A stretch of DNA of 64,000 nt from Macrostomum hystrix (taxonomy: Eukaryota; Platyhelminthes; Macrostomidae): contig CATNEN010000001.1 in assembly GCA_950097015.1 (NCBI GenBank), positions 27,491,946-27,555,945 of the forward strand, given 5' to 3'. The position numbers and the translations under genes were made by a program. Each line of letters starts with the position of its first letter. The stretch's first letter is position 1. This document shows, piece by piece, positions 49,716-60,770 of the stretch. Below the pieces are notes generated by a model. The model saw only the letters and a program-made list of their open reading frames with translations. It was not told where the DNA came from and ran no database searches.

Positions 49716-50060
49716 TCCCGTGTCTCATGTGTCCCGTGTCTCATGTGTCCCGTGTCTCATGTGTCCCGTGTCTCATGTGTCCCGTGTCTCATGTGTCCCG
49801 TGTCTCATGTGTCCCGTGTCTCATGTGTCCCGTGTCTCATGTGTCCCGTGTCTCGTGTGTCCCGTGTCTCGTGTGTCACGTGTCTCGTGTGTCCCGTGTC
49901 TCGTGTGTCCCGTGTCTCATGTGTCCCGTGTCTCATGTGTCCCGTGTCTCATGTGTCCCGTGTCTCGTGTGTCCCGTGTCTCGTGTGTCCCGTGTCTCGT
50001 GGTGTCCCGTGTCTCGTGTGTCCCGTGTCTCATGTGTCCCGTGTCTCATCTCTCCCGTGT
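49716..50060. repeat. 16-bp repeat downstream of W7
   Basis: About 21 units of GTGTCCCGTGTCTCAT or with CTCGT, decaying to CTCTCCC-type units up to about 50165. It occupies the position where the W7 intron and second exon would be. Confidence 0.93.
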
Positions 50061-50170
50061 CTCATGTCTCCCAGTCTCCTCTCTCCAGTGTCTTATCTCT
50101 CTCCCCATGTATTATCTCTCTCCCCTGTCTCATCTCTCCCCTGTGTCATCTCTCCCCTGTCTCATCTCGC

Positions 50171-50770
50171 CAATAAGCCTGCATTCGTTTCTTGCCTTTC
50201 GGAGTGTCAGGCCCGTGCTGTACGATATGGCTTATGAGTCCTGCATAAGCGTGCTAATGCCTGGTTCGGTGATTACCTGTAGTTCACTCAATGGTAGTTG
50301 CAAAAGACCGTTTCTGCTACATTTCTTCTTATTTTTCCGTCGCTTCCCAATTGCTTAATAGACTAAAGTAATTCGAGTATGACATAAATTTGTCTTAATT
50401 CTTTGTATTAAGCGCACCAGGCCTACTTAGTTGTTTAAGAAGAATTTTCAGGAAAGAAAAATGCAATAATCATTGATGCGGATGAATTTGTATTTGCTGA
50501 AAAGTAAAGATATTGCATTTCAGCTATCAAAAACTAAAAAAACATATATTTAACATTCCGTGCATTGACAGTAGGTCGCATTTATCAAGTCAACTAGAAG
50601 GCATTGAGACCAGTAAAAAACTTTGAACTTGTAGGCCTACATGCGTTTCATCTGACAACAAATTAACTTCAGGCTTGATTGAATAAATTGAAGGTGAAAG
50701 GAAAAACGAATAAAAATTGATTGAATATTTGACGAATTGGCCATAGTTGTAGGCAGTAGTAACACGCAGT
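50171..50770. other. Intergenic, includes W6 3' flank
   Basis: No gene seen. 50400-50740 resembles 47790-48140, the flank of W5. Confidence 0.5.
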
Positions 50771-50771
50771 T

Positions 50772-51772
50772 ACTAGTCTCAGCCACACAGGTAGTAGTCT
50801 CAGCCACACAGGTAGTAGTCTCAGCCACACAGGTAGTAGTCTCAGCCACACAGGTAGTAGTCTCAGCCACACAGGTAGTAGTCTCAGCCACACAGGTAGT
50901 AGTCTCAGCCACACAGGTAGTAGTCTCAGCCCACACAGGTAGTAGTCTCAGCCACACAGGTAGTAGTCTCAGCCACACAGGTAGTAGTCTCGACCACACA
51001 GGTAGTAGTCTCAGCCACACAGGTAGTAGTCTCAGCCACACAGGTAGTAGTCTCAGCCACACAGGTAGTAGTCTCAGCCACACAGGTAGTAGTCTCAGCC
51101 ACACAGGTAGTAGTCTCAGCCACACAGGTAGTAGTCTCAGCCACACAGGTAGTAGTCTCAGCCACACAGGTAGTAGTCTCAGCCACACAGGTAGTAGTCT
51201 CAGCCACACAGGTAGTAGTCTCGACCACACAGGTAGTAGTCTCAGCCACACAGGTAGTAGTCTCAGCCACACAGGTAGTAGTCTCAGCCCCACAGGTAGT
51301 AGTCTCAGCCACACAGCTAGTAGTCTCAGCCACACAGATAGTAGTCTCAGTCACACATATAGTAGTCTCAGCCACACAGGTAGTAGTCTCAGCCACACAG
51401 CTAGTAGTCTCAGCCACACAGATAGTAGTCTCAGCCACACAGGTAGCAGTCTCAGTCACACAGGTAGTAGTCTCAGCCACACAGGTAGTATAGTCTCAGC
51501 CACACAGGTAGTAGTCTCAGCCACACAGGTAGTAGTCTCAGCCACACAGGTAGTAGTCTCAGCCACACAAGGTAGTAGTCTCAGCCACACAGGTAGTAGT
51601 CTCAGCCACACAGATAGTAGTCTCAGCCACACAGGTAGTAGTCTCAGCCACACAGGTAGTAGTCTCAGCCACACAGGTAGTAGTCTCAGCCACACAGATA
51701 GTAGTCTCAGCCACACAGGTAGTAGTCTCAGCCACACAGGTAGTAGTCTCAGCCACACAGGTAGTAGTCTCC
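50772..51772. repeat. 21-bp minisatellite at the 3' end of W6, about 47 units
   Basis: In the W6 frame each unit encodes Asp-Tyr-Tyr-Leu-Cys-Gly-stop. Most units carry the same Cys codon as W6 itself. A few have length changes (CACACAAGG, GTAGTATAG). A variant block (CAGCTAG, CAGATAG) near 51.3-51.45 kb is partly duplicated. Confidence 0.93.
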
Positions 51773-52852
51773 AGCAATGCCAGTTAGGCTAGGTGGTGGG
51801 TAGGCGAACCTGAGCAGGTAGCACTGTCCCTGCTGCTCAGAGAAAATCACAGCCTGACAGTCAGCGTCGGTTTGGCACTGGGCCACACACTCGATATTCA
51901 AAGTCACAGCTCTTGTCCAGAATGTGGTACTTGTGGCCACCACAGTCAGGCTTGGCGTTTGGGTCCTGGTAAAAGTGTTCCTTCCTGTAATTCAAGTTTT
52001 AGCGCTATGTATCTGCTCCTCTTAAAAGAGTTAGAAATCCTTGATTTCTAGAACGAGTATTTTTCGGTATTTGGGCAGTTTCACAATAGAAATTTTAGCG
52101 GCATAGCTGGCTATGCATCTCTTGTGCTTCATTATTCACTTCAGCTTAATTAAGAGCTACGCTCGTGCCCACCATTGATTTGTAGGGTATTTGTAGGGTA
52201 TTTGTAGGGTATTTGTAGGGTATCCGCTTGCAACTTTGCAGCATCGAACGTGCTCATACAACACACCCATCCTCCGCTATCGTTAACCAATAAATATATC
52301 GACCCTAAGCCTTAGAGACTGCAATTCTCGCTGCCAAATCACTTGGGCCTTCAAGAACTGGGCCTACAAGCGTTTTTCACGACTCAATTCTTGCTGATCT
52401 TATGGTCTTAAAAACCCTTAGTCTTTGGCATGTAGTTCATTCTCACCCAGGTAGGTCTGGGCGAACACGGAGTTCCGGTTGCTTGCTCCACAGATCTGTG
52501 ATGAGTTCCCCGAGCAGGCCATGTTGCAGTCGGACGCATTGGCAGCTCCGTAGAGCCAGTAGGACTTGCCGCAAAAGCACTCACGGCTGAACTGCACTCC
52601 GAAGTACGGAAATCCGCCAAGTGAGCAGACATTGCTGCAGAGCTCGTGCGACATGGTGTTGCTGCGCACGCCTTGTCTGTCGCAAGCGAATTCACCAAGT
52701 GTGCTCACTCCATCCAGCCCGTTCAAGGCTCTGACGCTACGCCAATCATCCTTGAAGCAGCCGACGTAGGAGAACTGAGCCACCCTGGCAGCAGCGACAG
52801 CCAGCAGAGCGCAGCAGACGGCGGAGGCCAAAGCGCTGATCATTATCGCCAT
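51749..52852 (-). CDS. W6: secreted WSC plus PAN-like protein, intact
   Basis: Exon 1 52852-52447, exon 2 51984-51749; donor G|GTGAGA, acceptor TTACAG|GA, phase 1, giving 213 residues. Signal peptide MAIMISALASAVCCALLAVA, then WSC domain (SYVGCFKDD, CSNVCSLGGFPYFGV, ECFCGKSYWLYG, CSGNSSQICGA), then the PAN-like part (SLTVVATSTTFWTRA, DADCQAVIF, CYLLRFAYPP) ending AGDYYLCG-stop inside the first unit of the array. An ATG at 52912 would add 20 residues; the inner one gives a cleaner signal peptide. With W2 this is the clearest intact member. Expected to be secreted. Confidence 0.82.
52176..52225. repeat. 11-bp repeat, four copies
   Basis: Four tandem TTGTAGGGTAT units in the W6 intron; minor. 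Confidence 0.8.
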
Positions 52853-52912
52853 TACGAAGCTAACTATGGAGATAATATTAACCGTTGCTGTTTTAGCCTT
52901 CTTAAGTAACAT

Positions 52913-53246
52913 ACAACCTGAGCATAATCTCGCCGGACTTCTGTTTTACCTAAAGTAACATGTAAAATGCGATTTGCTGTCCAATTTATCACAATGGACT
53001 GGCCGAACCAATCAGAAAGCAGAACCTGCTTGCGAAGCCTTCTGAGCTAATTGTGAAGCATAAGGGGTGCTGACTGTTGTTTTAATACACCTAAATAGTC
53101 TGTAAATTTCCTCAAAACTGCCAAATTATTAAAAAAAAAAAACTTTTGGAATCTGAATAGTTGGCTCGAGGTATTTAAGTTCAATTCGGGTGTGCATGGA
53201 CATTTCAGAAAATTGATGTACGACAAACTCAAGAGATGCATGAGCT
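52913..53246. other. W6 upstream region, no gene
   Basis: AT-rich; no clear TATA box at the distance used by W1-W3. Confidence 0.4.
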
Positions 53247-53455
53247 GAAGTGACAGGTGAGCTGAAAGGACAGCTGAGCTTAAGGGACAGGTTAGCTTAA
53301 GGGACAGGTGAGCTCAAGGGACAGGTGAGCTGAAGGGACAGGTGAGCTTAAGGGACAGGTGAGCTGAAGTGACAGGTGAGCTGAAAGGACAGATGAGCTG
53401 AACTGACAGATGAGCTGAAGGGACAGGTTTGCTTAAGGGACAGGTGAGCTGAATC
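53247..53455. repeat. 17-bp repeat, forward orientation
   Basis: About 12 units of GGGACAGGTGAGCTGAA with substitutions. The same unit in the opposite orientation forms the array at 62.2 kb. Confidence 0.9.
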
Positions 53456-53956
53456 GGGGCTGACTAGAATATTCCTGGTACGGGTCAGCGGTAGTTTTTA
53501 TTCAGATTTTGACAAACGGAAGCTCCGTAAATTGCAGCAGGGAAGATTTGAGCATTGTTAGGAGTGTCACACTGCATCCAAACTTTGAGTGGATGCACTG
53601 CCCAAACATTTTGACTTGTGAAGGAGACTGCTAATCGCAAGGAATAGCCCCCCTGCTGGGTGGCTTTGTAGAGTGACATGGATGGGAAATAATCAAACGA
53701 AAGTTGTCCCGAGGACAAAGTTTAAAACAGCTCCCTACACAGCTCAGTTCAGAGATGCCACAAGACTGCTTGACTAGATCGCAACAGGGCATTCAAAGTA
53801 GGGTAAAAAATTTGAATAGAACAGCGTCTTCAGTTTTTGCTTCACAGCAATTTGTCACAAGAAGAGGCTTAGAATGACATTCACTTTCTTGAATAAGCGT
53901 GCCTACTACTGCTATCAGCACCATCTAAACCTGAACGTTCTTTTCGCTGTGTCAAC
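53456..53956. other. No gene seen
   Basis: Unique sequence; short ORFs only, no recognised product. Confidence 0.4.
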
Positions 53957-54068
53957 CACATAGGTATAGTCTCAGCCATGCAGGTACGAGCTAGAAGTCA
54001 CACAGGTAGTAGTCTCAGCCACACACGTAGTAGTCTCAGCCACACAAGGTAGTAGTCTCAGCCACTCA
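53957..54068. repeat. Orphan WSC-linked minisatellite remnant
   Basis: Four or five worn 21-bp units (GTAGTAGTCTCAGCCACAC) with no WSC exon beside them on the expected side. Likely the last trace of a lost gene copy. Confidence 0.75.
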
Positions 54069-54520
54069 GAAGTCTTGGAGGATTGTGACATACAGATGAG
54101 TCTCTCGATGAGATGAGATCAAATGAGAACACCATTCAAAACACTAAGATACTTAAGAGACCTTGAGAGCACGTCTAGCCAGATTAATTAGTAGTATTGT
54201 ATGCTTAGTTCGCAGTTCAGTAATCAGGTGTAAGTTGGTTCGTTTGATTTTATAGATACCCATCCAAGTGACACAGCAAAGCAGTTCTCATTAGCCCTGC
54301 TGGAAAATGTGAAGAAAGACTTTCTTGGAAACTGTCAGCAGGCAAACTCATTTTTTGTCCCCTGGTAAAGTGGGCTCATTAAAAGGTGCACAGCAGATTT
54401 ATTGTTTTTTTTCACAAATGACAAAGGCATCACACAGGCCTCACCAAGTGACTAGGAGAGAGAGTTAAGAAACAATTAGAAGTTGGCTTCGTTGATGTCT
54501 TTAGGAAGGAAGATTAGCTT
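54069..54520. other. No gene seen
   Basis: Unique AT-rich sequence up to the start of the W8 upstream block. Confidence 0.4.
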
Positions 54521-54637
54521 CAGGAGTCCAGAAGTGTCATTGTTTGACAATGGCTTCTGCGGGCAGCCTTCAAGTGCTGAAGACGCTTTGGAAAAGACAT
54601 GGGGCTTGCATGGGCTTATTGGTTGTGAGCAGTTGAG

Positions 54638-54646
54638 TATATATTA
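54638..54646 (+). promoter_or_regulatory. TATA-like box of W8
   Basis: TATATATTA about 99 bases upstream of the W8 ATG, identical in context to W7. Confidence 0.45.
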
Positions 54647-54744
54647 CAAAGTCGGTTTCAGGCTTTGGCATCTTTAATGGGCTCTCTAAGGCCTGACGAA
54701 GGTCATTGCTCTCCTTTCCTGACGGCTGAAGTAGTCACTAAACA

Positions 54745-55465
54745 ATGAGCTTACGCCTGACTCACACACTGCTGGCTGCGTGTGCCGTCCTGGCCTGCGT
54801 GTCTGGCCGGCTGTTCCAGGTCTCCTACATCGGCTTGCTACAAGGACAAGGACAGTAACAGAGACTTGGACGGGCTCACTGCTGTTGTAAAACTTGGTGG
54901 TTTTTCCGTTTCCAGCCTCGGCATCAGAACTGGAAGCATGACGCCCCAGTTCTGCGCGGGCCTCTGCAGTCTCGGCGGCTTCCCGTACTTCGGGGTGCAG
55001 GCGGGGTAACCAGTGCTTCTGCGGCAGAGCCTACGGATCGCTGGGAGCAGTCAGCGAAGGCAACTGCAGCACGAGCTGCAACGGAGATGCAAGCCAAGTT
55101 TGTGGCGGTGGCCTCCGTAACTCGGTGTTTGCTCTCAACCTACCCCAGTGGGTTGTGCTCTGACTTGTATGGTCCCATGCTTCAACTTGAGCTGCAGTTG
55201 TAAAGATTGTTTTGAATTCTCCTTACAGAAAACAACTGCTTCTCGAAGTCATCCCGGCCTACTAAAACCGTTGTCGCTAGCAACGCCATTGTGTGGGCCA
55301 GCGCCTCCACAAGCAGACTGGGCTGCCTGGTCCAGTGCCAGCCCAGCTCCGACTGCCAGGCTGTGATCTTCATCTCAGCAGCAGCAGCTGTGCCACCTGC
55401 TCAGGTTCGCCTACCCACCCGCCAACCTGAGCAGTACACCTGGAGACTACTACCTGCGTGGCTGA
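54745..55465 (+). CDS. W8: WSC plus PAN-like protein with several one-base insertions
   Basis: Exon 1 54745-55147, intron of 81 bp, exon 2 55229-55465. Signal peptide (MSLRLTHTLLAACAVLACVS), then a W7-like WSC domain (CAGLCSLGGFPYFGV, CNGDASQVCGGG). Exon 2 has a PAN-like segment (CLVQCQPSSDCQAVIF) and, after a frame change, HLLRFAYPPANLS and GDYYLRG-stop. Compared with W7 and other paralogues it has extra bases near 54835, 55008, 55137 and in exon 2 near 55374. All are insertions, so assembly error is as likely as decay. Only about one 21-bp unit follows the stop. Polyadenylation signal AATAAA is at 55550-55555. Confidence 0.72.
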
Positions 55466-55549
55466 GACTGTGTACCTGTGTGCCCGTGTCTGACATAAAT
55501 AACTATGTGAGATTATTAAGGAAAAGCATGAAGTACATTCTATGATGTT

Positions 55550-55555
55550 AATAAA
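55550..55555 (+). promoter_or_regulatory. Polyadenylation signal of W8
   Basis: AATAAA 85 bases after the W8 stop codon. Confidence 0.55.
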
Positions 55556-56039
55556 AATGCAAGCTCATATCAGTCCACTGAGTTACTTTGATTCAATTCT
55601 ACGAGTATATCATGTGAAGTGTTGACGATAATTAGTGTGCAGCAAAAGTCATTGAAATTTTCAAGTCCTCAACTTGGTACGAGTAAAGAATTCAAAATGG
55701 AAAAGCATGGAAAATGATGGTCAGTTTTGATTTCAGTTTCTAGCCACTATTAGCAGCCTTCAAGTTAAGCTGCCTCAGCCGGGACCAGGATGGTGAAATG
55801 CTGGCTGTCACACCTGATGGGTAATAATTACCATTGTGAGCTGAGCCCAGTGAGCTAAGCCTGGCACGGACTCAAAAGCTCGAAAGAAGGCTCCATCGCT
55901 CAGAGTCTGGGCCAAGACGGCTCTCTGTAGCTATGGTAGTATCATGGTAGGTACTGAGGGCTGAGAGCATTCTGGATGACCTATATTTATCCCTCCCTTC
56001 GTCTTATTTACGTCATCATTTTGATGATTGATTCAATTC
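55556..56039. other. No gene seen
   Basis: Nothing recognised between W8 and the PAN relic. Confidence 0.4.
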
Positions 56040-56165
56040 TGGTTATGATTGAGTGCCATTGTGGACTAGCGCTGTCGGAAATCGGTTTGGCTGCATTGTC
56101 CAGTTCGATATTCTCTGAGCAGCAGCTGCCGTCCCCACCTGCTCCGGTTCACCTAGCTTCCGTGT
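56040..56165 (+). pseudogene. Relic of a WSC-family second exon
   Basis: Aligns by eye with W8 exon 2: GCCATTGTG, TGGCTGCATTGTCCAGT, then after a gap of about 45 bases ATTCTCTGAGCAGCAGCTG and CACCTGCTCCGGTTCACC. The frame is broken and no exon 1 is nearby. Confidence 0.6.
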
Positions 56166-56249
56166 TGCGTTCTAGCGGTCCCTGGCGCCACCCGGCGGAA
56201 CTGACAGGGACGCAGGAGGCTCCAGCGTCACCTGGATTTGGAAACTGAG

Positions 56250-57283
56250 CTCTGGGTTCCTTAGAGTTCCTCAGGATTTGTAGATCTGGTCATCCATTGA
56301 TGGCCCTCCAAACTGGGTGCGGCCTAGGTGAGGAAAACGCGGAAGTCCACGCACATTCTGCCAGCTTTTTTGAGAAAAGAGTGCAGACGACATCTCATTC
56401 ACCTCCAAGGGATCGAACGAGTTGGAGCACTTGGATCCGCGAGCTCCACGGTCTTCGTTCGACTCATCGCCAACGCCGAGCCACTTCCCCCGTCCCCCAG
56501 AGACTGGACTTACTTGACTTAGCTTCAGGGTGCACCGGCCCGAGCGGATGCAGCGAGGAGGCGGTGGGAGCCGCCCGTTTCGTGCGGGCTTGCGGAGTGC
56601 GCAGCGGCCCAGGCAGCGAGGACCGACGCCGCGCTCTTCGCAAGGCGTCTTTGTTGTCCTTGTCACCGGCAGTCTTTGTTGTCCTTGTCACCGCGTCTTT
56701 GACCACAATCGATAAGTATCTCAACGATGCTGACCTTGTGATTCATCGGAAAAGAGCTCTAATGTTAGACCGTGTTCTGGATTTTCATGACGATAGATTG
56801 AATATTTTTGGAGATACATAAAAGTTCAAAATGTACGTGGGTAGTCTGAAAAGTTAAAAAACTTATGAGCTTTTTACCCCCCCGTTTGACAAGCAATTTT
56901 ACTGATTGAATCGGCACTGAATATTTCAGTCAGGGAATTGCACTTTAACCTTCGGCCGGCCTTCGAATTTCTCAAAGAAATGTCCATCGGACCACAATTA
57001 CAGTTCCAAATATTAGAATAAAGACGATATCTAATGGCCAATAGACAGTGTTGACTTTCAAATCTCATTGCAAAGGATTGACCAATGGGAGCTGAATGCT
57101 ACTTGCGGCGCGCGCTCGCACTGGATAATATTGAGTTCTAATTGGACTTCTGAGAAACAATTCATGCGCCGCCAGTGTAACCGTCCCCTGCTTGCATTGC
57201 CGCCTCAGGGATCGCAAACGACAAAAAGGTTGTCAATAAGAATCATCACACAGGCAGGTCGGTATTATTTATAATTCAGCAAC
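56250..57283. other. No gene recognised
   Basis: A GC-rich stretch at 56.3-56.7 kb has open frames of 131-174 codons on both strands, without motifs, splice context or paralogues here. Contains a doubled TCTTTGTTGTCCTTGTCACC. AT-rich afterwards. Confidence 0.4.
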
Positions 57284-58026
57284 ATGAGCACGAGCCTGCT
57301 CTTTGCTGTCTGCTGCGCTCTCCTAGCCCTCGCGGCTGGCCCGTGTGGCTCAGTTCTCGCGCATCGGCTGCTACGTCGACAACACAGCTGGTGTTAGAGA
57401 TTTAAACGGGCTCATTGGAATCAGCTCAGTCGGTGGAACTTCACTGGTGGGCTCCGGGTTGCTAAGCAACCGCAATGTCTCACGAGTTTCTGCAGCAATG
57501 CGTGCTCGCTCGGTTGGATTCGCCTACTTTGGTGTACAGTTCAGCTCTGAGTGCTATTGCGGCCAGTCATTCGGGTCCCAGGGAGTGGCCCATGCGAGTG
57601 AATGCAACATGGTTTGCAGCGGGAACTCGAGTCAGATCTGCGGTTCAGTCAACCGGAACTCAGTGTTCAGGCTGACCTATGCAGGTAAGTTGCACACTAG
57701 CTAGCTTCTCTGAAGTCTCTGCTTTCCCTCAGCTGTCCTCGCGACTCGCGATGTCTCACATCCTTTTCAATCCATTTAGACAAAGCGTTTTTCACCGAAA
57801 TCTCCGAGACTCACCCTAACAGTGGAAGCTGCCGAGACCACGCACTGGACCTTGGCTGCGAATGCCGCTTCTCAGTGCCTCATCCTTTGCGAGGCCAGCC
57901 CCATCTGCCAGGCTGCAATTTCTCTGAGCAGCAGCAGCTGTGCTACCTGCTCAGGTTTGTCTACTCGCAAGCTAGCTTGACTCGGTTTACAGAGACTATT
58001 ACCTGCGAGGCTACCTACGTGGCTAA
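57284..58026 (+). CDS. W9: WSC plus PAN-like protein with small indels
   Basis: Exon 1 57284-57684 (donor GCAG|GTAAGT), exon 2 from 57780 (acceptor TTTAG). Signal peptide MSTSLLFAVCCALLALA, then after an extra C the WSC domain (AQFSRIGCYVDN, FAYFGVQFSSECYCGQSF, CSGNSSQICGS). The middle shows a local frame excursion near 57475-57525 that restores itself. Exon 2 contains ASQCLILCEASPICQAAI and QQQLCYLLRFVYS in different frames, then DYYLRGYLRG-stop at 58024-58026 in the family frame; the uncorrected frame runs to 58075. Paralogue comparison is needed to settle the true sequence. Confidence 0.65.
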
Positions 58027-58049
58027 GACCAGCGTAACTACGACCTACC

Positions 58050-58205
58050 TTCGAGGCTACCATTTTGACAAGTGACCAAGACTTCTACCTTCGAGGCTAC
58101 CATTTTGACAATTACAAGACTTACTACCTTTGAGGCTACCATTTTGACAATGACCAAGACTTACTACCCTCGAGGCTACCATTTTGACAATGACAAAGAC
58201 TTTCG
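58050..58205. repeat. About 40-bp repeat downstream of W9
   Basis: Four units with TTCGAGGCTACCATTTTGAC, each holding a TACTACCTTCGAGGC core. That core is the family's Tyr-Tyr-Leu-Arg-Gly terminal coding sequence, so W9 expanded the same place with a longer unit. Confidence 0.8.
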
Positions 58206-60460
58206 ACAGGCGAGGATGCCGATAAAAATTTACTGAAGTGACAGACTGCGATTAAAAATTCATTTGTCATTCAATTTGTAAGGTTTGTTATAATTTAGTT
58301 CTTATTGTGGTAATATGAGTCAAATAAATTCTTCTTATGCTTCTCTGGTACTTTTTCAAAATAAAATCCACAAATTATTTACTGCATTCAAAAAAGTCTG
58401 GAATAGGTGTTAGTGTGCTCACGTGAAGGCCCCACGTGAGTCCTCCAGTATCCATTAAAGACTTCACATTCCCGCTGCCTCACATCACATCAATTAGCTA
58501 CTCTGGTTCAGGCTAAATAGAGTTTCATTTCCCCGCGTGGTCTGTTTTGCTTAGAAATGCGATTTCAATTGAGCGGCTAATGTAGCGGCAGCCCTATTAG
58601 TGCGCCGCAGGTCTACAAAGAAGCTCGGCAAATATGGGGAGCGAAAGTTCTAAGAACTGTTTTTAGTTCCCATTGGATTGTGTTTACTACCGCTGGTTCT
58701 GAAAATATTCAGCTACTAGTCTGGCATGCGTTTGTGCAATGGAGTTTTTTAGTTTTAAGGCGCACAATGTCCCGATTTCTTCTAGGAAACCACAAACTGG
58801 CCTGTGAGACATTGCGCACTGTAAGACGAAGATCGCCTATGAGAACAGAACATGTCCAAAATGTAGAGTCGAGGTAGAGAACGAAACTCCTATTCTCTTT
58901 GGATGCAATTGGTCCGTTTAGGTTCCAATTAAAAAATAAATTCATAGAGAAAGTGGCAGGTTCGAATTTCGAAAGCCTAACAGCTGATGATAAAACTGTG
59001 TATTTACAGTAGGACTACCAAGCCGTTTTGCCGCCCGTTTTTATACCAAGGGGGGGAATTTTTTTAAAAACACCATTTGAAAAGGTTGACAGACCAGTCG
59101 AGGGTGTCCTGTGGTTGAGCTGCGCCTAATAGTTAGGCTTGAACAGTGAAATTGGAGAAATTCGCGTCAGGGTGGTCCATAGTGGCCTAGTTCCACCTGT
59201 TGTAGCTCTTGAAGGTCTAGATAGATAAGAGAGATAGATCTAGGATAAAGGTCGGTGATGATGCAAGCACATTCGGGGTGACATGCTGATAAAGTTTGAA
59301 GGTCTGGAAAGGCCGCACTGAGGCGCAGTGCAAATTCGTGTATAGGGGTGTATGAAATACACTAGCTCTTATGGGAAAATCGGACCTTCGGCCAGAAACA
59401 TTGAATATCTCGACGGCCTGAAGAGCTGGCGACTTGTTTCTTGTTTCAGAAGATGCGCAACAAAAAGTTGGCCCGTGTTCTTGAGTTTCGTGTGCTTGCA
59501 TTGTTCCGTTCGGGTGCAGCAAAAGAATTGTCAGGGGGGGGAATTCCCCCCGATTGGTAGTTCAACTGTTAATGACACAGGAAAGCACAGAATTAACAGA
59601 AAGTTTTGTGGACTTCATAGAAAGCATGCTTAAAGCTAGGTAAAAAGGCCACTGCCCTGAGGCCCATAGTTAGAATGCTTGATTATAGTTGTGTTTTTTG
59701 TTTTCTTACATTTGATCGTAACTCACAGAAACACAAACAGCTTTTCTCCTTTCGTGAGAGAAGTGATTTCAGTCCCAGTTTTAATTTCCTCTTCCAAAAA
59801 TGAGAACATCAAGGGTACCAAAAACTCACAGCTCCTTCACCACAAACACCAAACGCTTGAATTTGATTTCCAGAAACACTCGTATCAGCATTACTGACTT
59901 TTTAATCATGCACTGCCAACGCACTATCGTGAGAACCTAGAAGCATAGAACGGAAGACCAACGGGACTATGATTTTTTTCCCGTCGAGCCTTTTTCCCAC
60001 ACATCTGTTTTCCTGCTAATGGCTAAACCAAAATAACAGGCAGATGCATTGATGTGCGCAGCGCTTAACTACTTGTAACAATGTGTGCGCGAAGACAAAA
60101 CCACGAACATGGAAAAAAAAACCTTAATATAAACTTCCATAGGGATATTGATTACAAGAAATTACACAAAAAAAAATTAACTTCTATAATAAACGATACC
60201 TTTAATTTGTACGATTGAAAATTTCAAACTTCTGCTGTGGCAAAATCGAGAAAAATGGTGCTTCGTTAAAGTACGTATAAGAAGTCTAATTACCTTCAGG
60301 TCGTGATTTAGTTTTTTATAAATATAGAAGAATCGAATTTAAGCGGAAAATTAATTTACACTGTGACTCGCTTCTTCACACATGACTAGCCTCTTTGTTG
60401 TTTTCAAATTATGAATCAGAGTCAACGTAGGAGTGACGTAGATCTTCTAAGCTTAAGTCT
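58206..60460. other. No gene recognised
   Basis: 2.2 kb with only short ORFs. AATAAA at 58323 could end the W9 transcript. The stretch 59.08-59.57 kb is less AT-rich and looks repeat-derived, but I could not name it. Confidence 0.4.
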
Positions 60461-60462
60461 TA

Positions 60463-60770
60463 GGTAATAGTCTCAGCCACACAAGTATTAGTCTCAGCCA
60501 CACAAGGTAGTAGTCCTCAGCCACACAGGTAGTAGTCTCAGCCACACAAGTATTAGTCTCAGCCACACAGGTAGTAGGTCTCAGCCACACAGGTAGCAGT
60601 CCAGCCACACAGGTAGTAGTCTCAGCCACACAGGTAGTAGTCTCAGGCAACACAGGTAGTAGTCCTCAGCCTCGCAGGTAGTAGTCTCAGCCTCGCAGGT
60701 AGTAGTCTCAGCCTCGCAGGTAGTAGTCTCAGCCTCGCAGGTAGTAGTCTCAGCCTCGCAGGTAGTAGTC
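60463..60770. repeat. 21-bp minisatellite at the 3' end of W10
   Basis: About 15 units. The five next to the gene read Asp-Tyr-Tyr-Leu-Arg-Gly-stop with the CGA Arg codon of W10; distal units have Cys (TGT) and several length changes. Confidence 0.9.

Noticed and set aside
49374-50358. ORFs of 254-287 codons running from the W7 WSC domain into Ser/Cys/Val-rich repeats
   Set aside because: They read through the exon donor into the 16-bp minisatellite; the repetitive part is not likely to be protein.
56297-56821. 174-codon plus-strand ORF and overlapping minus-strand ORFs
   Set aside because: No motif, paralogue or splice context; GC-rich sequence is open on both strands, which suggests chance.
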